The notes under the pieces were generated by a model. That model was not told where the DNA came from. It saw only the letters and a program-made list of their open reading frames with translations, and searched no databases. Positions 45,075 through 53,633 of a stretch of DNA of 64,000 bases are shown here, one piece after another. A program made the position numbers and the translations under genes. This DNA is from Desulfovibrio inopinatus DSM 10711. Lineage in GTDB: Bacteria; Desulfobacterota; Desulfovibrionia; Desulfovibrionales; Desulfovibrionaceae. How positions within the stretch are numbered: the stretch's first letter is position 1; every line of letters begins with the position of its first letter. Location: assembly GCF_000429305.1 (NCBI RefSeq), contig NZ_AUBP01000012.1, forward strand, positions 124,001-188,000, written 5' to 3'.

Positions 45075-45334
45075 GCGCCTGCGCTCCCGGTGTCTCCATC
45101 GCTTGGCTCTTCCACAAAAATGTGGTCCGCTTCATTATTGCGCAGAGTCAGCGTAAAATCCTTCAATCGTAATGCAACAGGATCGCGAAGTGGTGCCCTT
45201 CCCACAACTTCAATGTCTGCACCTCGAACTAATCCCATATCCCGAATACGCCGCCCCAGTTCACCTTCTGCCAACACTCGGGCAATGCGGGCCTTTTGAC
45301 CAACCTTGAGCTTGCGAAGAGAAATTTGTTCCAT
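45071..45334 (-). CDS. feoA: FeoA-type SH3-like protein, partner of FeoB
   Basis: An 87-residue protein with the FeoA core: LRKLKVGQKARIARVLAEG, LGRRIRDMGLVRGADIEV, APLRDPVALRLKDFTLTLRN. It regulates or supports FeoB. The start at 45334 is the Met directly before EQISLRKL. An intrinsic hairpin separates it from the upstream gene, so it may have its own promoter. Confidence 0.93.
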   Translation of the reverse strand: MEQISLRKLKVGQKARIARVLAEGELGRRIRDMGLVRGADIEVVGRAPLRDPVALRLKDFTLTLRNNEADHIFVEEPSDGDTGSAGA

Positions 45335-45421
45335 GTGTACATCAACTCCGATAGATACGATATGGTGACAAGAGTGTGCCTGTGAAACGCACTCTATCTG
45401 AAAAGAAAACGTTTTGCACAA

Positions 45422-45448
45422 AAAAACCTCCCACGAAGGGAGGTTTTT
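45422..45448. terminator. bidirectional intrinsic terminator inside the feo cluster
   Basis: AAAAACCTCCC (45422-45432) and GGGAGGTTTTT (45438-45448) around a five-base loop. It lies between the Cys-rich membrane protein gene and feoA, so the cluster is probably two transcripts or is attenuated here. Confidence 0.85.
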
Positions 45449-45475
45449 AGAAAACCGCCCAATAGCGGTCTTATG

Positions 45476-45733
45476 TTATTGGGGTGGAAAAGAACGGAGA
45501 TCCTCTATGCCGTCTTTTTTCTCGGAAGAGATCGAGGAACATCCTGTAGAATTTTGGCACGTGCCCTCACTGGAGCATGATCCATTCACGGCATGACTTC
45601 CACCGCCCGAACAGCAGTCGGAACCACAGCCGCACCCGGCTTTGCCTCGAGATGACAGCATGATCCGCCGTCCAATATACACGGCTGCAACAGCAACTAT
45701 AGCCAACACAAGTAATGAGTCAAGATTCATCAT
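45476..45733 (-). CDS. FeoB-associated Cys-rich membrane protein
   Basis: An 85-residue protein with one N-terminal transmembrane helix (about 6-21, LLVLAIVAVAAVYIGRRI) and a Cys-rich tail (CGCGSDCC, then four further Cys). It matches the family often found beside FeoB, sometimes called FeoC-like or the virus attachment p12-like family. It may handle iron or a thiol at the membrane. Confidence 0.85.
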   Translation of the reverse strand: MMNLDSLLVLAIVAVAAVYIGRRIMLSSRGKAGCGCGSDCCSGGGSHAVNGSCSSEGTCQNSTGCSSISSEKKDGIEDLRSFPPQ

Positions 45734-45889
45734 AACAACTTCTCACTCAACTGCGGCACTCGTTAGTCACTGGCGTGACAAAAACATGAAAGAAAAATTT
45801 TCGTGTTACCATCACGTCCAATACAAAACAGTCTCTACGCCTCATTCCTACAAGAGCACGCGCAGTATAAAATTTTATTTATCGACCGA

Positions 45890-46135
45890 TCACGCGGCAG
45901 GCGCACATAAAAGTTTTTCAGCCATACCGCAACCGAGCACAAGTTCACTGTCCCGCACGCGCAGCTTGCACGGTCCCATGCCGGATTCGCAAACTTCAAC
46001 CGTGGTTCCCGGTGTCAATCCCAAAGCGCAGAGACGACCTCGACACTGGCAACCAGCATCATAGTCCGCAATGGTGACTTTACTTCCTTTCGGAAACTGA
46101 TTGAGAGGGCACATGGCGTCTTTGTATCTGTGCAT
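45890..46135 (-). CDS. feoA: second FeoA-domain protein, Cys-rich
   Basis: An 81-residue FeoA-like protein (FPKGSKVTIADYDA, LCALGLTPGTTVEVCESG, LRVRDSELVLGCGMAEKLL). It has eight Cys, including CQCRGRLC at 29-36, far more than an ordinary FeoA. AAGGA lies seven bases before the ATG. First gene of the cluster on this strand; a Fur-box-like sequence is about 110 bases upstream. Confidence 0.88.
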   Translation of the reverse strand: MHRYKDAMCPLNQFPKGSKVTIADYDAGCQCRGRLCALGLTPGTTVEVCESGMGPCKLRVRDSELVLGCGMAEKLLCAPAA

Positions 46136-46245
46136 TGTGCAGTCCTTTCATTTCGTGACGGTTCTAGGTGTCATAGCCGACGACATGCCGAATATGTCTC
46201 GAAAAGAGACAAAGAAGTGACGGTTAAACATGTTGTAATTCACTT

Positions 46246-46264
46246 GATAATGAATGTCAACTTC
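46246..46264. promoter_or_regulatory. candidate Fur box upstream of feo
   Basis: GATAATGAATGTCAACTTC matches 13 of 19 positions of the classical GATAATGATAATCATTATC, with the left half perfect. It lies in the 368-base gap between the feo genes and the J-domain gene (46136-46503), which holds nothing else recognised. The location is right for iron control of feo, but the right half is weak. Confidence 0.45.
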
Positions 46265-46503
46265 TCCATTCCAAATACCTTCTCTTTTTTTCATTTGAAG
46301 CCACTTTTTTCTTTTCAAGCCCCACATTACCCCCAATAAAGCTGCTTCACTTCATTTTGTACGGGTTTACACAGCATATTTTTCAAACAGTCTATCAAGC
46401 TCTCGATCAAGAATTCAACAATACGTCGAAATCGAAAAAAAAGCAGTGGCGAGACTCACAAAAAAACGCTACCCCAAAAGCCTCGTAAACGGCAATCCAG
46501 GAC

Positions 46504-47781
46504 ATGATGACAGGCCTCGAATTCGAGGATTGCCTCGTCAGCCGCTTTCACCGCATGATCGATTTCATCATTTCGCTAATTACGGGCCTGCTGTTTACCG
46601 TATGTGCGCTCGGTTCTTCTGCCGGCAAAGCCAATAAACAGCAGTTCGCCAAACGGTTCATCGTCACAACGACGCTGACCACCCTATTCTGTTTCCTTGC
46701 CTTTCGGTTGGTGGTGCCCAACATCAACTTAGCCGACAACATCATCAACACGATTCTCATTCTGGAGCGTGGAAATTTTAGTCCACCTGTGTTGAAGCGG
46801 CTGATATTGGAAATTTTTCCATTAGCACTGATTAGTGCGATACTCATCCTTGGAGGCTACCTTTCTCGGCATCGTGATCAGTTGGAGGGGAAATCTTTCC
46901 GTCAGATCGCTGTTATGCCATTGAATAGCATCAAGAGGCGTGGTCAACAGCTCTTAGCGGGACTTTCCGCTCTTGAACACAGGCTCACAGGAAAAAACCG
47001 TTTCTTACGATTTCGCCACCCCACCCCACAGCAGCCATTTCCTTCGTCTACGAAACGAGAACGTCCAACACTGTCATCCTCTCGGCGACGCACACCGCCC
47101 ACCTCCGTCATCCCTCCTGAACAAAGGGAGTATAAACGGCCATCAACGACGTCACGACCTTCCACGTCTTCGGAGAATAATTCCAGTCCGACAACCGAGC
47201 AGGTCCTGACCGCTCTCAAAACGCGTGAAGCCGCTCTTCAGCGCAAAGCCGAAGCTCGACGCCGCATGAAAGCCGAAGAGCGTCGACGTCTCCAAGAAGA
47301 ATTTGAAGCCCGTGAGAAAGCCCGTATCGCCGAAGAAGAAGAACGACGCCTGGAAAAGCAGCGCGAAAGCGAACGACGACGCCGGGAAGAGGAACGCGAA
47401 GCCAAAAGACGACAAGCTGAACGCCAACACCTGGAACAAGCACGCCGTCGCGAAGAGGAGCTGCGTCGTGAGCGCGCTGAAAAAGCGGCGAAGAAAGCGG
47501 CCGAACAAGCTGCGCGGGAAGCATCACGGGCCAAGCGCAAAGCCCGAGCCCAAACCAACACCAAATCCAAAAAACCGGATATGACTCCATATTTCACAGT
47601 TCTTGGCGTATCTCCTTCGGCAACAGCCGAGGAAGTGAAACGAGCCTATCGTGAAAAAATCCGTTCCTATCATCCGGACCAAGTTCAAAATCTCGGCCCG
47701 GAACTCCGTGAGCTTGCGGAACAAAAAACACGCGAAATCAATGAAGCGTATACTATGATCAAACGTTCCCAAACATCGTGA
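46504..47781 (+). CDS. membrane-anchored J-domain protein
   Basis: A 425-residue protein with two to three N-terminal transmembrane segments (about 18-38, 50-72, 102-118), a Pro/Ser-rich linker (about 170-225), and a long charged helix rich in Arg, Glu and Ala (about 235-355). The C-terminal J domain (about 360-425) carries the HPD motif in YHPDQVQN. The J domain should stimulate a DnaK-type Hsp70 at the membrane. Unlike DjlA, the J domain follows a long coiled coil; the client is unknown. Starts with ATGATG at 46504. Confidence 0.82.
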   Translation: MMTGLEFEDCLVSRFHRMIDFIISLITGLLFTVCALGSSAGKANKQQFAKRFIVTTTLTTLFCFLAFRLVVPNINLADNIINTILILERGNFSPPVLKRLILEIFPLALISAILILGGYLSRHRDQLEGKSFRQIAVMPLNSIKRRGQQLLAGLSALEHRLTGKNRFLRFRHPTPQQPFPSSTKRERPTLSSSRRRTPPTSVIPPEQREYKRPSTTSRPSTSSENNSSPTTEQVLTALKTREAALQRKAEARRRMKAEERRRLQEEFEAREKARIAEEEERRLEKQRESERRRREEEREAKRRQAERQHLEQARRREEELRRERAEKAAKKAAEQAAREASRAKRKARAQTNTKSKKPDMTPYFTVLGVSPSATAEEVKRAYREKIRSYHPDQVQNLGPELRELAEQKTREINEAYTMIKRSQTS

Positions 47782-47849
47782 CGTTTTTATTGTCTCTATG
47801 GTACAGCCAATTCATCTTTGTGACACCTTACCCGAGGAGGCCCCACTCC

Positions 47850-48461
47850 ATGACTCCCAACACCGTATTTCGTCGTCTTGCAGCCATCTCTGCTGTGCTA
47901 TGCTTTTGCTTGTGCGTTTTCTCAACTCGCGCTCACGCTCAAGAACCGGTGTATGTTCAACTTACCACCAACAAGGGGAATATCGTCCTGGAACTCGATC
48001 CCAAGGATGCCCCTGTCTCCGTTGAAAATTTTCTCAAATACGTCAAACGCGGTGTGTATGACGGTACGATCTTTCACCGGGTAATTGATGGATTTATGAT
48101 CCAGGGAGGCGGCTTCGACGCCAACTTTGAAAAGCGCCCCACCGATACCGCTATTCGCAATGAAGCCGACAACGGACTCAAAAATACTATGTATACGATT
48201 GCCATGGCCCGCACCATGGACCCGCATTCTGCGACGAACCAATTTTTTATCAATGTCAACAACAACGGTTTTCTCGATCACACGAGCAAAACCGCCACGG
48301 GCTGGGGATATGCCGTTTTTGGAAAAGTCATAAAAGGGCAGAATGTTGTGGACGCCATCAAATCAGTCCCAACCACATCAAAGGGCCCGTATAACGATGT
48401 TCCCGTCGATCCGGTCATTCTCGAAAAAGCCGAAGTCATCGCGAATCCATCCGCGTCTTGA
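47850..48461 (+). CDS. periplasmic cyclophilin-type peptidylprolyl isomerase
   Basis: A 203-residue protein with a signal peptide (about 1-30, ending THAHA-like RAHAQ) and a cyclophilin domain: FHRVIDGFMIQGGGF, the MARTMDPHSATNQFFIN segment, and VFGKVIKGQNVVDAI. It resembles PpiA/PpiB. GAGGAGG lies before the ATG at 47850. It catalyses proline isomerisation in exported proteins. Confidence 0.93.
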   Translation: MTPNTVFRRLAAISAVLCFCLCVFSTRAHAQEPVYVQLTTNKGNIVLELDPKDAPVSVENFLKYVKRGVYDGTIFHRVIDGFMIQGGGFDANFEKRPTDTAIRNEADNGLKNTMYTIAMARTMDPHSATNQFFINVNNNGFLDHTSKTATGWGYAVFGKVIKGQNVVDAIKSVPTTSKGPYNDVPVDPVILEKAEVIANPSAS

Positions 48462-48522
48462 CGCTATGAAACAACCGACCTATATTTTTTTGAATACATC
48501 TCAGGAATAATGGGAGCAGGAC

Positions 48523-48738
48523 ATGAGCATTTCACCATTGACCGGCATAAGTCCTACACCAAGCATCACGAACTACCAATCGACACAAGAAACCGGAACG
48601 AACTATTCGGCCGACCAACAGAGTATGGCCATCAATGATGCTGCTCAAGCCCAATCGAGCCTCGTCAACAATCTGGACCGTCAAATGGTCACGTTGGCCG
48701 ATGCTCCGATCGGCAATATCATCAATACAACCGCGTAG
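48523..48738 (+). CDS. 71-residue protein of unknown function
   Basis: A small soluble protein rich in Ser, Thr, Gln and Asn (SISPLTGISPTPSITNYQ at the start). GGGAGCAGG precedes the ATG. A helical middle (INDAAQAQSSLVNNLDRQMV) is flanked by disordered ends. No family recognised. It is followed by the GC-rich stem at 48751-48777. Confidence 0.6.
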   Translation: MSISPLTGISPTPSITNYQSTQETGTNYSADQQSMAINDAAQAQSSLVNNLDRQMVTLADAPIGNIINTTA

Positions 48739-48750
48739 TGTTGTCCTTTC

Positions 48751-48777
48751 CCACCGCGCGCACCCTGCGCGCGGTGG
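48751..48777. terminator. GC-rich stem-loop between convergent genes
   Basis: CCACCGCGCGCA (48751-48762) and TGCGCGCGGTGG (48766-48777) around CCC. It abuts the stop of gluQ and follows the 71-residue gene. No T-run on either side. Confidence 0.6.
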
Positions 48778-49803
48778 TTATGTACTCATCAACGCACGCA
48801 TATCAGCGTGCGTCACCACCACTGGTCCTTTCGGTAAGCGTTCAAAAGAAAATTCTCCAAGCAAATCACGTGGTCGCACCCGCCCCACACGATCCAGCAC
48901 CCCTGCTTTATATGCCAAGAACCCAATAATTCGCCTCGGCGAGACGCCAGCATCGAATAAAACATCAAGCCCTGTATCGTGATGTCGCTTTGACAACCGT
49001 CTTCCGTCTTCCCCAACCAACAATGGAATATGGCCGTATGCGGGAGGGGTGTAGCCCAACAAGCGGAAGAGCAAAATCTGTTGCGGCGTGGAATCAAGAA
49101 GGTCATCACCGCGTACAACGTGTGTCACTCCCATAAGAGCGTCATCAACGACAACAGCAAGCTGATAGGCATGGACACCATCAGCCCGGCGCAAAACAAA
49201 ATCACCGCACTCAGATGCAACATGACACGACACCGGACCTGCAACGAGATCTGTAAATTCGACGGCACTCTTCTCGTCGACCCAAAGTCGCATTGAGGGA
49301 GGTTTCACCCGCTCCCGTTCCTTTCGCTCCGCTTCTGCAAGTGTTCGACAGACCCCGGGATAGGTCGGTCCTTTGTCTTCAACATGTGGGGCTTGCGCCA
49401 TTTGGAGGAGTTCCTTGCGCGTACAGTAACATGGATATAACCGACACTCATGACTCAGCCGGTCGAGCGCATGCTGATATATCTCTCGCCGCGCGCTCTG
49501 CACATACGGACCATGCGGCCCTCCAACATCGGGCCCCTCGTCCCAATCAATACCGAGTCGACGGAAATCGGCGATGATTCGCTGTGCAAACTCCGGTTTT
49601 GATCGGGCCGGATCCAAGTCTTCGATGCGCAACACCATGCTCCCACCAGCTTGCCGAGCAGCAAGCCACGCGAGCAACCCCGCCCATACATTGCCTAAAT
49701 GCATCACCCCACTCGGACTTGGGGCAAGACGACCCTTTACCAACACGATATGAGCCTCCGGCAACACACGAATCGTTATGGTTAAACGCTTCGTGTGAAC
49801 CAT
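48778..49803 (-). CDS. gluQ: glutamyl-Q tRNA(Asp) synthetase
   Basis: A 341-residue truncated GluRS-like enzyme that loads glutamate on queuosine 34 of tRNA(Asp). The HIGH-like motif APSPSGVMHLGN, RIEDLDPAR, the zinc site CYCTRKELL with YPGVC, and the KMSKS-equivalent RRLSKRH are visible. The anticodon-binding domain of full GluRS is missing, as in all GluQRS. The start is uncertain; ATG at 49803 gives a normal size, and the frame is open upstream. Confidence 0.9.
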   Translation of the reverse strand: MVHTKRLTITIRVLPEAHIVLVKGRLAPSPSGVMHLGNVWAGLLAWLAARQAGGSMVLRIEDLDPARSKPEFAQRIIADFRRLGIDWDEGPDVGGPHGPYVQSARREIYQHALDRLSHECRLYPCYCTRKELLQMAQAPHVEDKGPTYPGVCRTLAEAERKERERVKPPSMRLWVDEKSAVEFTDLVAGPVSCHVASECGDFVLRRADGVHAYQLAVVVDDALMGVTHVVRGDDLLDSTPQQILLFRLLGYTPPAYGHIPLLVGEDGRRLSKRHHDTGLDVLFDAGVSPRRIIGFLAYKAGVLDRVGRVRPRDLLGEFSFERLPKGPVVVTHADMRALMST

Positions 49804-49997
49804 AATATTTTTCCCAACGGATTCATCGAGGAGAGAGAAAAAGCCCCCCACTCCACAAGAAACCGCCATGACGTAACTCGTCATCATAACGAATAAAATG
49901 ATAACGCAATTCCCTCAGGATCGTAAGGGATGCGAATACAGGAAGTTGCAAAAGCAGAACGTATCAATACAAAATATAGTGAGGGGAGATGGCAGCA

Positions 49998-50020
49998 GGA
50001 GGGGACTCGTCATCCCCTCC
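49998..50020. terminator. 8-bp stem-loop after the DUF4405 gene
   Basis: GGAGGGGA (49998-50005) and TCCCCTCC (50013-50020) with a seven-base loop, 23 bases after the stop of the minus-strand gene. No T-run follows. Confidence 0.5.
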
Positions 50021-50043
50021 CGAGATGAGAAAGAATGTATGCG

Positions 50044-50859
50044 CTACTCTTTTCCGGCTCTCCACGCACGAATCATCATATACACATCATGCGGAGATTG
50101 ATTCGAAGCATTCGCCGCTTCTTTGAATGTCATCTCAGGCGTAGCCGTTATATTTTTTGTTTTCAAGAAGGCAATAAGCTCATCTTGATTGATATCGAAT
50201 TGTTTGGAAAACACGGCAATGGTTAACCGTCCTGTCCCTTCCGGAGCTTGTTGCGGCAAACTGACGGCTCCAGACAGTTTCATTTTTTCAAAAACCCCAT
50301 GTGGCGACAGATTGTTGTTCCGTGCAATATCTTTGATGATTTCATCGGCCGATTCGACGCGGACACCATTTTCTTTCAAGGCCGCTATAGCATCATCGAC
50401 ATTCAGCCCGAGGTACGCAGAAAATTTCTTGAGTGATGACAGTTCGGCATGCCCAAACGGAGGATTGCCATATGTTTCGATATGCCCTTCTTTAATCCAG
50501 ACTCCAAGATCAAGCACTTGCTGCATAGGAGGCAACTGGAACAGTGTCCCGATAGCGACATACAACGTAATAATCAAAGAAATGGTAAATGGCTTAGTAA
50601 ACACAACCATTTCTTTGGCTTTATTCTTCATGTACGCCAAAATAGGCTTCCAGTTATAATAAATATGCAAAAGCAAGGCGAAAAGAAACAGGAATCCCGT
50701 TGTCAGATGCATGGCATCCCATTGATCCTTGGTCAAACCTAGCATGGTCCAATCTGCCCAATACGCCACACGACCATGGGGCTCAAGATAGAGAATGACA
50801 CTGGTGAGAATGACAAAAAAACCAGAGAGAAACAGCGTAAGAGAAGTTATTTTGCGCAT
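50044..50859 (-). CDS. DUF4405 membrane protein
   Basis: A 271-residue protein. The N-terminal half has four membrane helices, with conserved His in DAMHLTTGFLFLFALLLHIYYNW that resemble b-type haem ligands (DUF4405/cytochrome b561-like). The C-terminal half is soluble, with two related helical repeats (FSAYLGLNVDDAIAALKENGV; FSKQFDINQDELIAFLKTKNI), each followed by a SPH(G/D)V motif. The start at 50859 has AAGGGACG upstream. Possibly a membrane redox protein; unproven. Confidence 0.78.
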   Translation of the reverse strand: MRKITSLTLFLSGFFVILTSVILYLEPHGRVAYWADWTMLGLTKDQWDAMHLTTGFLFLFALLLHIYYNWKPILAYMKNKAKEMVVFTKPFTISLIITLYVAIGTLFQLPPMQQVLDLGVWIKEGHIETYGNPPFGHAELSSLKKFSAYLGLNVDDAIAALKENGVRVESADEIIKDIARNNNLSPHGVFEKMKLSGAVSLPQQAPEGTGRLTIAVFSKQFDINQDELIAFLKTKNITATPEMTFKEAANASNQSPHDVYMMIRAWRAGKE

Positions 50860-51029
50860 GAACGTCGTCCCTTGCAATGCATGCGTTGAAGTTTCCGTAT
50901 TAAAGATATGGCGCGAAAGCGCGAGTCAACCCATTTCCCTTTCTTAGATAGAAAAATGAGCAATTTCAAGAACGAACAACAAGATCATGATGGTATTTCC
51001 GTCCTGAAACTCAGGCGAAAAGGCGTGCT

Positions 51030-51072
51030 GAAAAAATCCCCGGGACTTCGTCGAAGTCCCGGGGATTTTTTC
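51030..51072. terminator. bidirectional intrinsic terminator (zraP)
   Basis: A 19-bp perfect stem, arms 51030-51048 and 51054-51072, with A6/T6 ends, gives a U-tract in both directions. It ends zraP, 23 bases after its stop codon. Confidence 0.9.
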
Positions 51073-51095
51073 AAAAGAAATTTCAAGGATTGGTA

Positions 51096-51593
51096 CTAGT
51101 TCGTATTCCCGTATCCACCCATCATTCCATTGCCGTAGCCCATACCGTGACCATAGCCCATGCCGTGACCGTACCCCATACCACGACCGGAGCCATATCC
51201 CGGACAGCCAGCGCTGATATCAACACCAATTTCCTTTTGAACCTTCGCGACAAAAGCTTGATTGGAGTCGTACATCTTTTGACGCAAATTCCGAATGTCC
51301 GAAATAAGCGACTGTACTTTCGCCTGATCAACATTGGCGCTTCCCGAAATGGCCTTCAGCTCTGCGTTCTTGGCCCAAATATCTTCACGCAAATTATACA
51401 TGGTCTTTTGGTGATCTTCGAGCAACGCATTGTAGGCATCCTGCTTGTCTGCCGGAATCTGTACTTGTGCAGTGTTAGTGTTTCCGTAGCCAGGACATCC
51501 GCCGCGGCCCCATCCAGGACCAGCAAAGCTGACGGCCGAGCCGATGAGAAGAATGGAGATAACAAACAGGGAAGGGATAAAGATCTTTTTCAT
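51096..51593 (-). CDS. zraP: ZraP-like periplasmic metal-binding chaperone
   Basis: A 165-residue exported protein (signal about 1-24, ending VSFA). The middle is a helical hairpin (DAYNALLEDHQKTMYNLRED, then DIRNLRQKMYDSNQAFVAKV) of the CpxP/ZraP heavy-metal sensor family. The C-terminus has tandem MGYGHG repeats rich in His, Met, Tyr and Gly, likely metal ligands; CPGYG occurs before and after the helical core. It has a sigma-54 promoter and is divergent from zraSR. In enterobacteria ZraP binds zinc and is induced by ZraR. Confidence 0.86.
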   Translation of the reverse strand: MKKIFIPSLFVISILLIGSAVSFAGPGWGRGGCPGYGNTNTAQVQIPADKQDAYNALLEDHQKTMYNLREDIWAKNAELKAISGSANVDQAKVQSLISDIRNLRQKMYDSNQAFVAKVQKEIGVDISAGCPGYGSGRGMGYGHGMGYGHGMGYGNGMMGGYGNTN

Positions 51594-51643
51594 GTGACTC
51601 ACTCCTTGGGAGGTTGGTGGTTCATTGATTGCAATATCACACC

Positions 51644-51660
51644 AGCAAGGCATGTGCCAC
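51644..51660 (-). promoter_or_regulatory. sigma-54 promoter of zraP
   Basis: On the minus strand GTGGCACATGCCTTGCT: TGGCAC, five bases, TTGCT, matching the consensus core exactly. The predicted start is near 51632, about 39 bases before the zraP ATG. ZraR, the likely activator, is encoded next door. Confidence 0.88.
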
Positions 51661-51771
51661 AGAGTTAAAAAATTTTATCACACTGAAATACCAAACATAT
51701 TTAACCAAAGATCCTGAGGCTTCTCAATTCGTCCCCCACAAAGCGTATAGCTTTTAAACACAAAGTGCCGT

Positions 51772-53598
51772 ATGAACGTATCAAAATTAAACACATTGAC
51801 CAGGACCACGTCAGCAATGCAATTTTCGTTTGAAGACATGGACCGCGATACAAATCGCTTTGCCTCTCCGTGGCTTTTATTTGGAGCAACGGGCATTTTG
51901 GCTTTAGTTGTGACAATCATGGCTTTTTTGAACATCCATCGTCATGAAATCGATCTGACGCGCATCATGGTTCAAAAAGGAGCCGGCCTTATCCGGGCGT
52001 TCGAAGCTGGAACGCGTACGGGGATGCGAGGACATTTTGGTTCGGGTGTCCGATTGCAATCTCTTCTGACAGAAACGGCCAAACTGGAAGATGTACATTT
52101 TCTTGCCATCACCGATGCCACCGGTCTGGTATTAGCTCACAGCAATCAAGATATGATTGGAACACGACTGTTTTCTCCGGAAACCATGAAAACGCTCGAC
52201 CCGACGCCTGAAGAAAAGTGGAAGTTGTCCACGGACGATACCGGAAAAAAGTCGTTTACGGTCTATCGTACCTTTCTCAAAGGTCAGGGAGAATGGCGAG
52301 GAAGAGGCGGCGGAGAAGGAGGAGGAGGAAAGCACCGTGGTATGCCTCGCTTCCTTTGCCCCGGAACGTGTCCGAGTGACGAAGCAGCAAAGCTGTATGA
52401 CGATAAACTTGTCATCTTTGTCGGACTTGACGACACGCCCTATGCCGACGCCCGAGATGCCGATATTCACGGCACCATCCTCAATGCCGTCATCTTGTTC
52501 ATTATCGGTCTGGCCGGAGTAGGAATACTGTACCTTGGACAACGTATCCGGGCATCGCGACAGAAACTCAAACAATCTCGTATTTTTGCCTCGGAAGTCA
52601 TCTCCAGCTTGCCCGTTGGTCTGGTCGTTACGGATCGCCAGAATAACGTCACCTATGTCAATGATGTCGCCATGCGACTTTTTGCTCTGCCCTCCGACAT
52701 ACAACCAGGCAAACCGGCATCAGAAGTCATGCCGGCCGAGCTGCATCGCTTTTTTGATCAAGACACAAGCGAAAAAATAGCCGGACGACATATCACGATC
52801 CACCCCTCCAATGAAAGCGCCCTACCACTCAGTGTCGGCGTTTCAACTATTGCCGCTGAAGCGGGCGATATCGCCGGGCGACTGTTTGTCTTCGAGGATT
52901 TGTCGGAACTGGAACGATTGCAGAATGAAGTCCGACGTAAGGAAAAATTAGCGGCCGTTGGCAGTCTGGCTGCCGGTGTTGCCCATGAAATCCGTAATCC
53001 TTTAAGCTCCATCAAAGGATTCGCCATTCATCTCGGAAACCGATTCCAGGAAGGATCGGACGACAAAAATATCGCCAAGGTTATGGTGGGTGAAGTCGAT
53101 CGTGTCAACCGAGTCATTACGCAGCTTCTGGATTTCACTCGGCCGACCGATGTCAACCCGCGTGAAGTCGATCCCATCCCCATTGTGGAGCGGGTGGCGC
53201 ATCTCGTCGAACACGATGCACGAGACGCCGACATCGAACTGACGATTTCGACATCCCATGCCCCACATGTCGCTCACCTTGACCCCGATCGCTTTTCTCA
53301 AGCTCTACTCAATGTTTGTCTGAATGCCATTCAGGCCATGACAGAAGGAGGCAAACTTAACATCGCGGCCATAACCGAAGATGGCATGTTCGTTGTACGC
53401 ATCACCGATAACGGCCCAGGCGTTGCCGAAACAGATCTCGCTCAGATTTTCGATCCGTATTTCACCACCAAGCCGAGTGGGACAGGACTTGGCTTGTCCA
53501 TTGTTCAAAAAATCATGGAAGCTCACGGAGGAGATGTCACCATCTCTTCCCTCCCCGGTCAGGAAACAACGGTTTCGCTCAGATTCCCTCGTGCCTGA
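51772..53598 (+). CDS. zraS: ZraS-like sensor histidine kinase
   Basis: A 608-residue kinase. Transmembrane helix 1 (about 34-55), a periplasmic sensor (56-235), transmembrane helix 2 (about 235-256), PAS (about 270-385), HisKA with AAGVAHEIRNPLSS, and HATPase (NVCLNAIQAM, DNGPGVAETDLAQIFDPYF, GTGLGLSI). The sensor contains a Gly/Arg-rich insert at about 174-190 and CPGTC (Cys 196-200), absent from ordinary ZraS as I know it. The start is uncertain; Met 16 or 23 are alternatives, none with a strong ribosome-binding site. Confidence 0.88.
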   Translation: MNVSKLNTLTRTTSAMQFSFEDMDRDTNRFASPWLLFGATGILALVVTIMAFLNIHRHEIDLTRIMVQKGAGLIRAFEAGTRTGMRGHFGSGVRLQSLLTETAKLEDVHFLAITDATGLVLAHSNQDMIGTRLFSPETMKTLDPTPEEKWKLSTDDTGKKSFTVYRTFLKGQGEWRGRGGGEGGGGKHRGMPRFLCPGTCPSDEAAKLYDDKLVIFVGLDDTPYADARDADIHGTILNAVILFIIGLAGVGILYLGQRIRASRQKLKQSRIFASEVISSLPVGLVVTDRQNNVTYVNDVAMRLFALPSDIQPGKPASEVMPAELHRFFDQDTSEKIAGRHITIHPSNESALPLSVGVSTIAAEAGDIAGRLFVFEDLSELERLQNEVRRKEKLAAVGSLAAGVAHEIRNPLSSIKGFAIHLGNRFQEGSDDKNIAKVMVGEVDRVNRVITQLLDFTRPTDVNPREVDPIPIVERVAHLVEHDARDADIELTISTSHAPHVAHLDPDRFSQALLNVCLNAIQAMTEGGKLNIAAITEDGMFVVRITDNGPGVAETDLAQIFDPYFTTKPSGTGLGLSIVQKIMEAHGGDVTISSLPGQETTVSLRFPRA

Positions 53599-53633
53599 GT
53601 GGGGTGTTCTTCTGGAAGCATAGAGGAGCCAGA

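Noticed and set aside
51660-51771. A second, divergent sigma-54 promoter for zraSR
   Set aside because: No GG-N10-GC pair with adjoining consensus bases was found on the plus strand in the gap.
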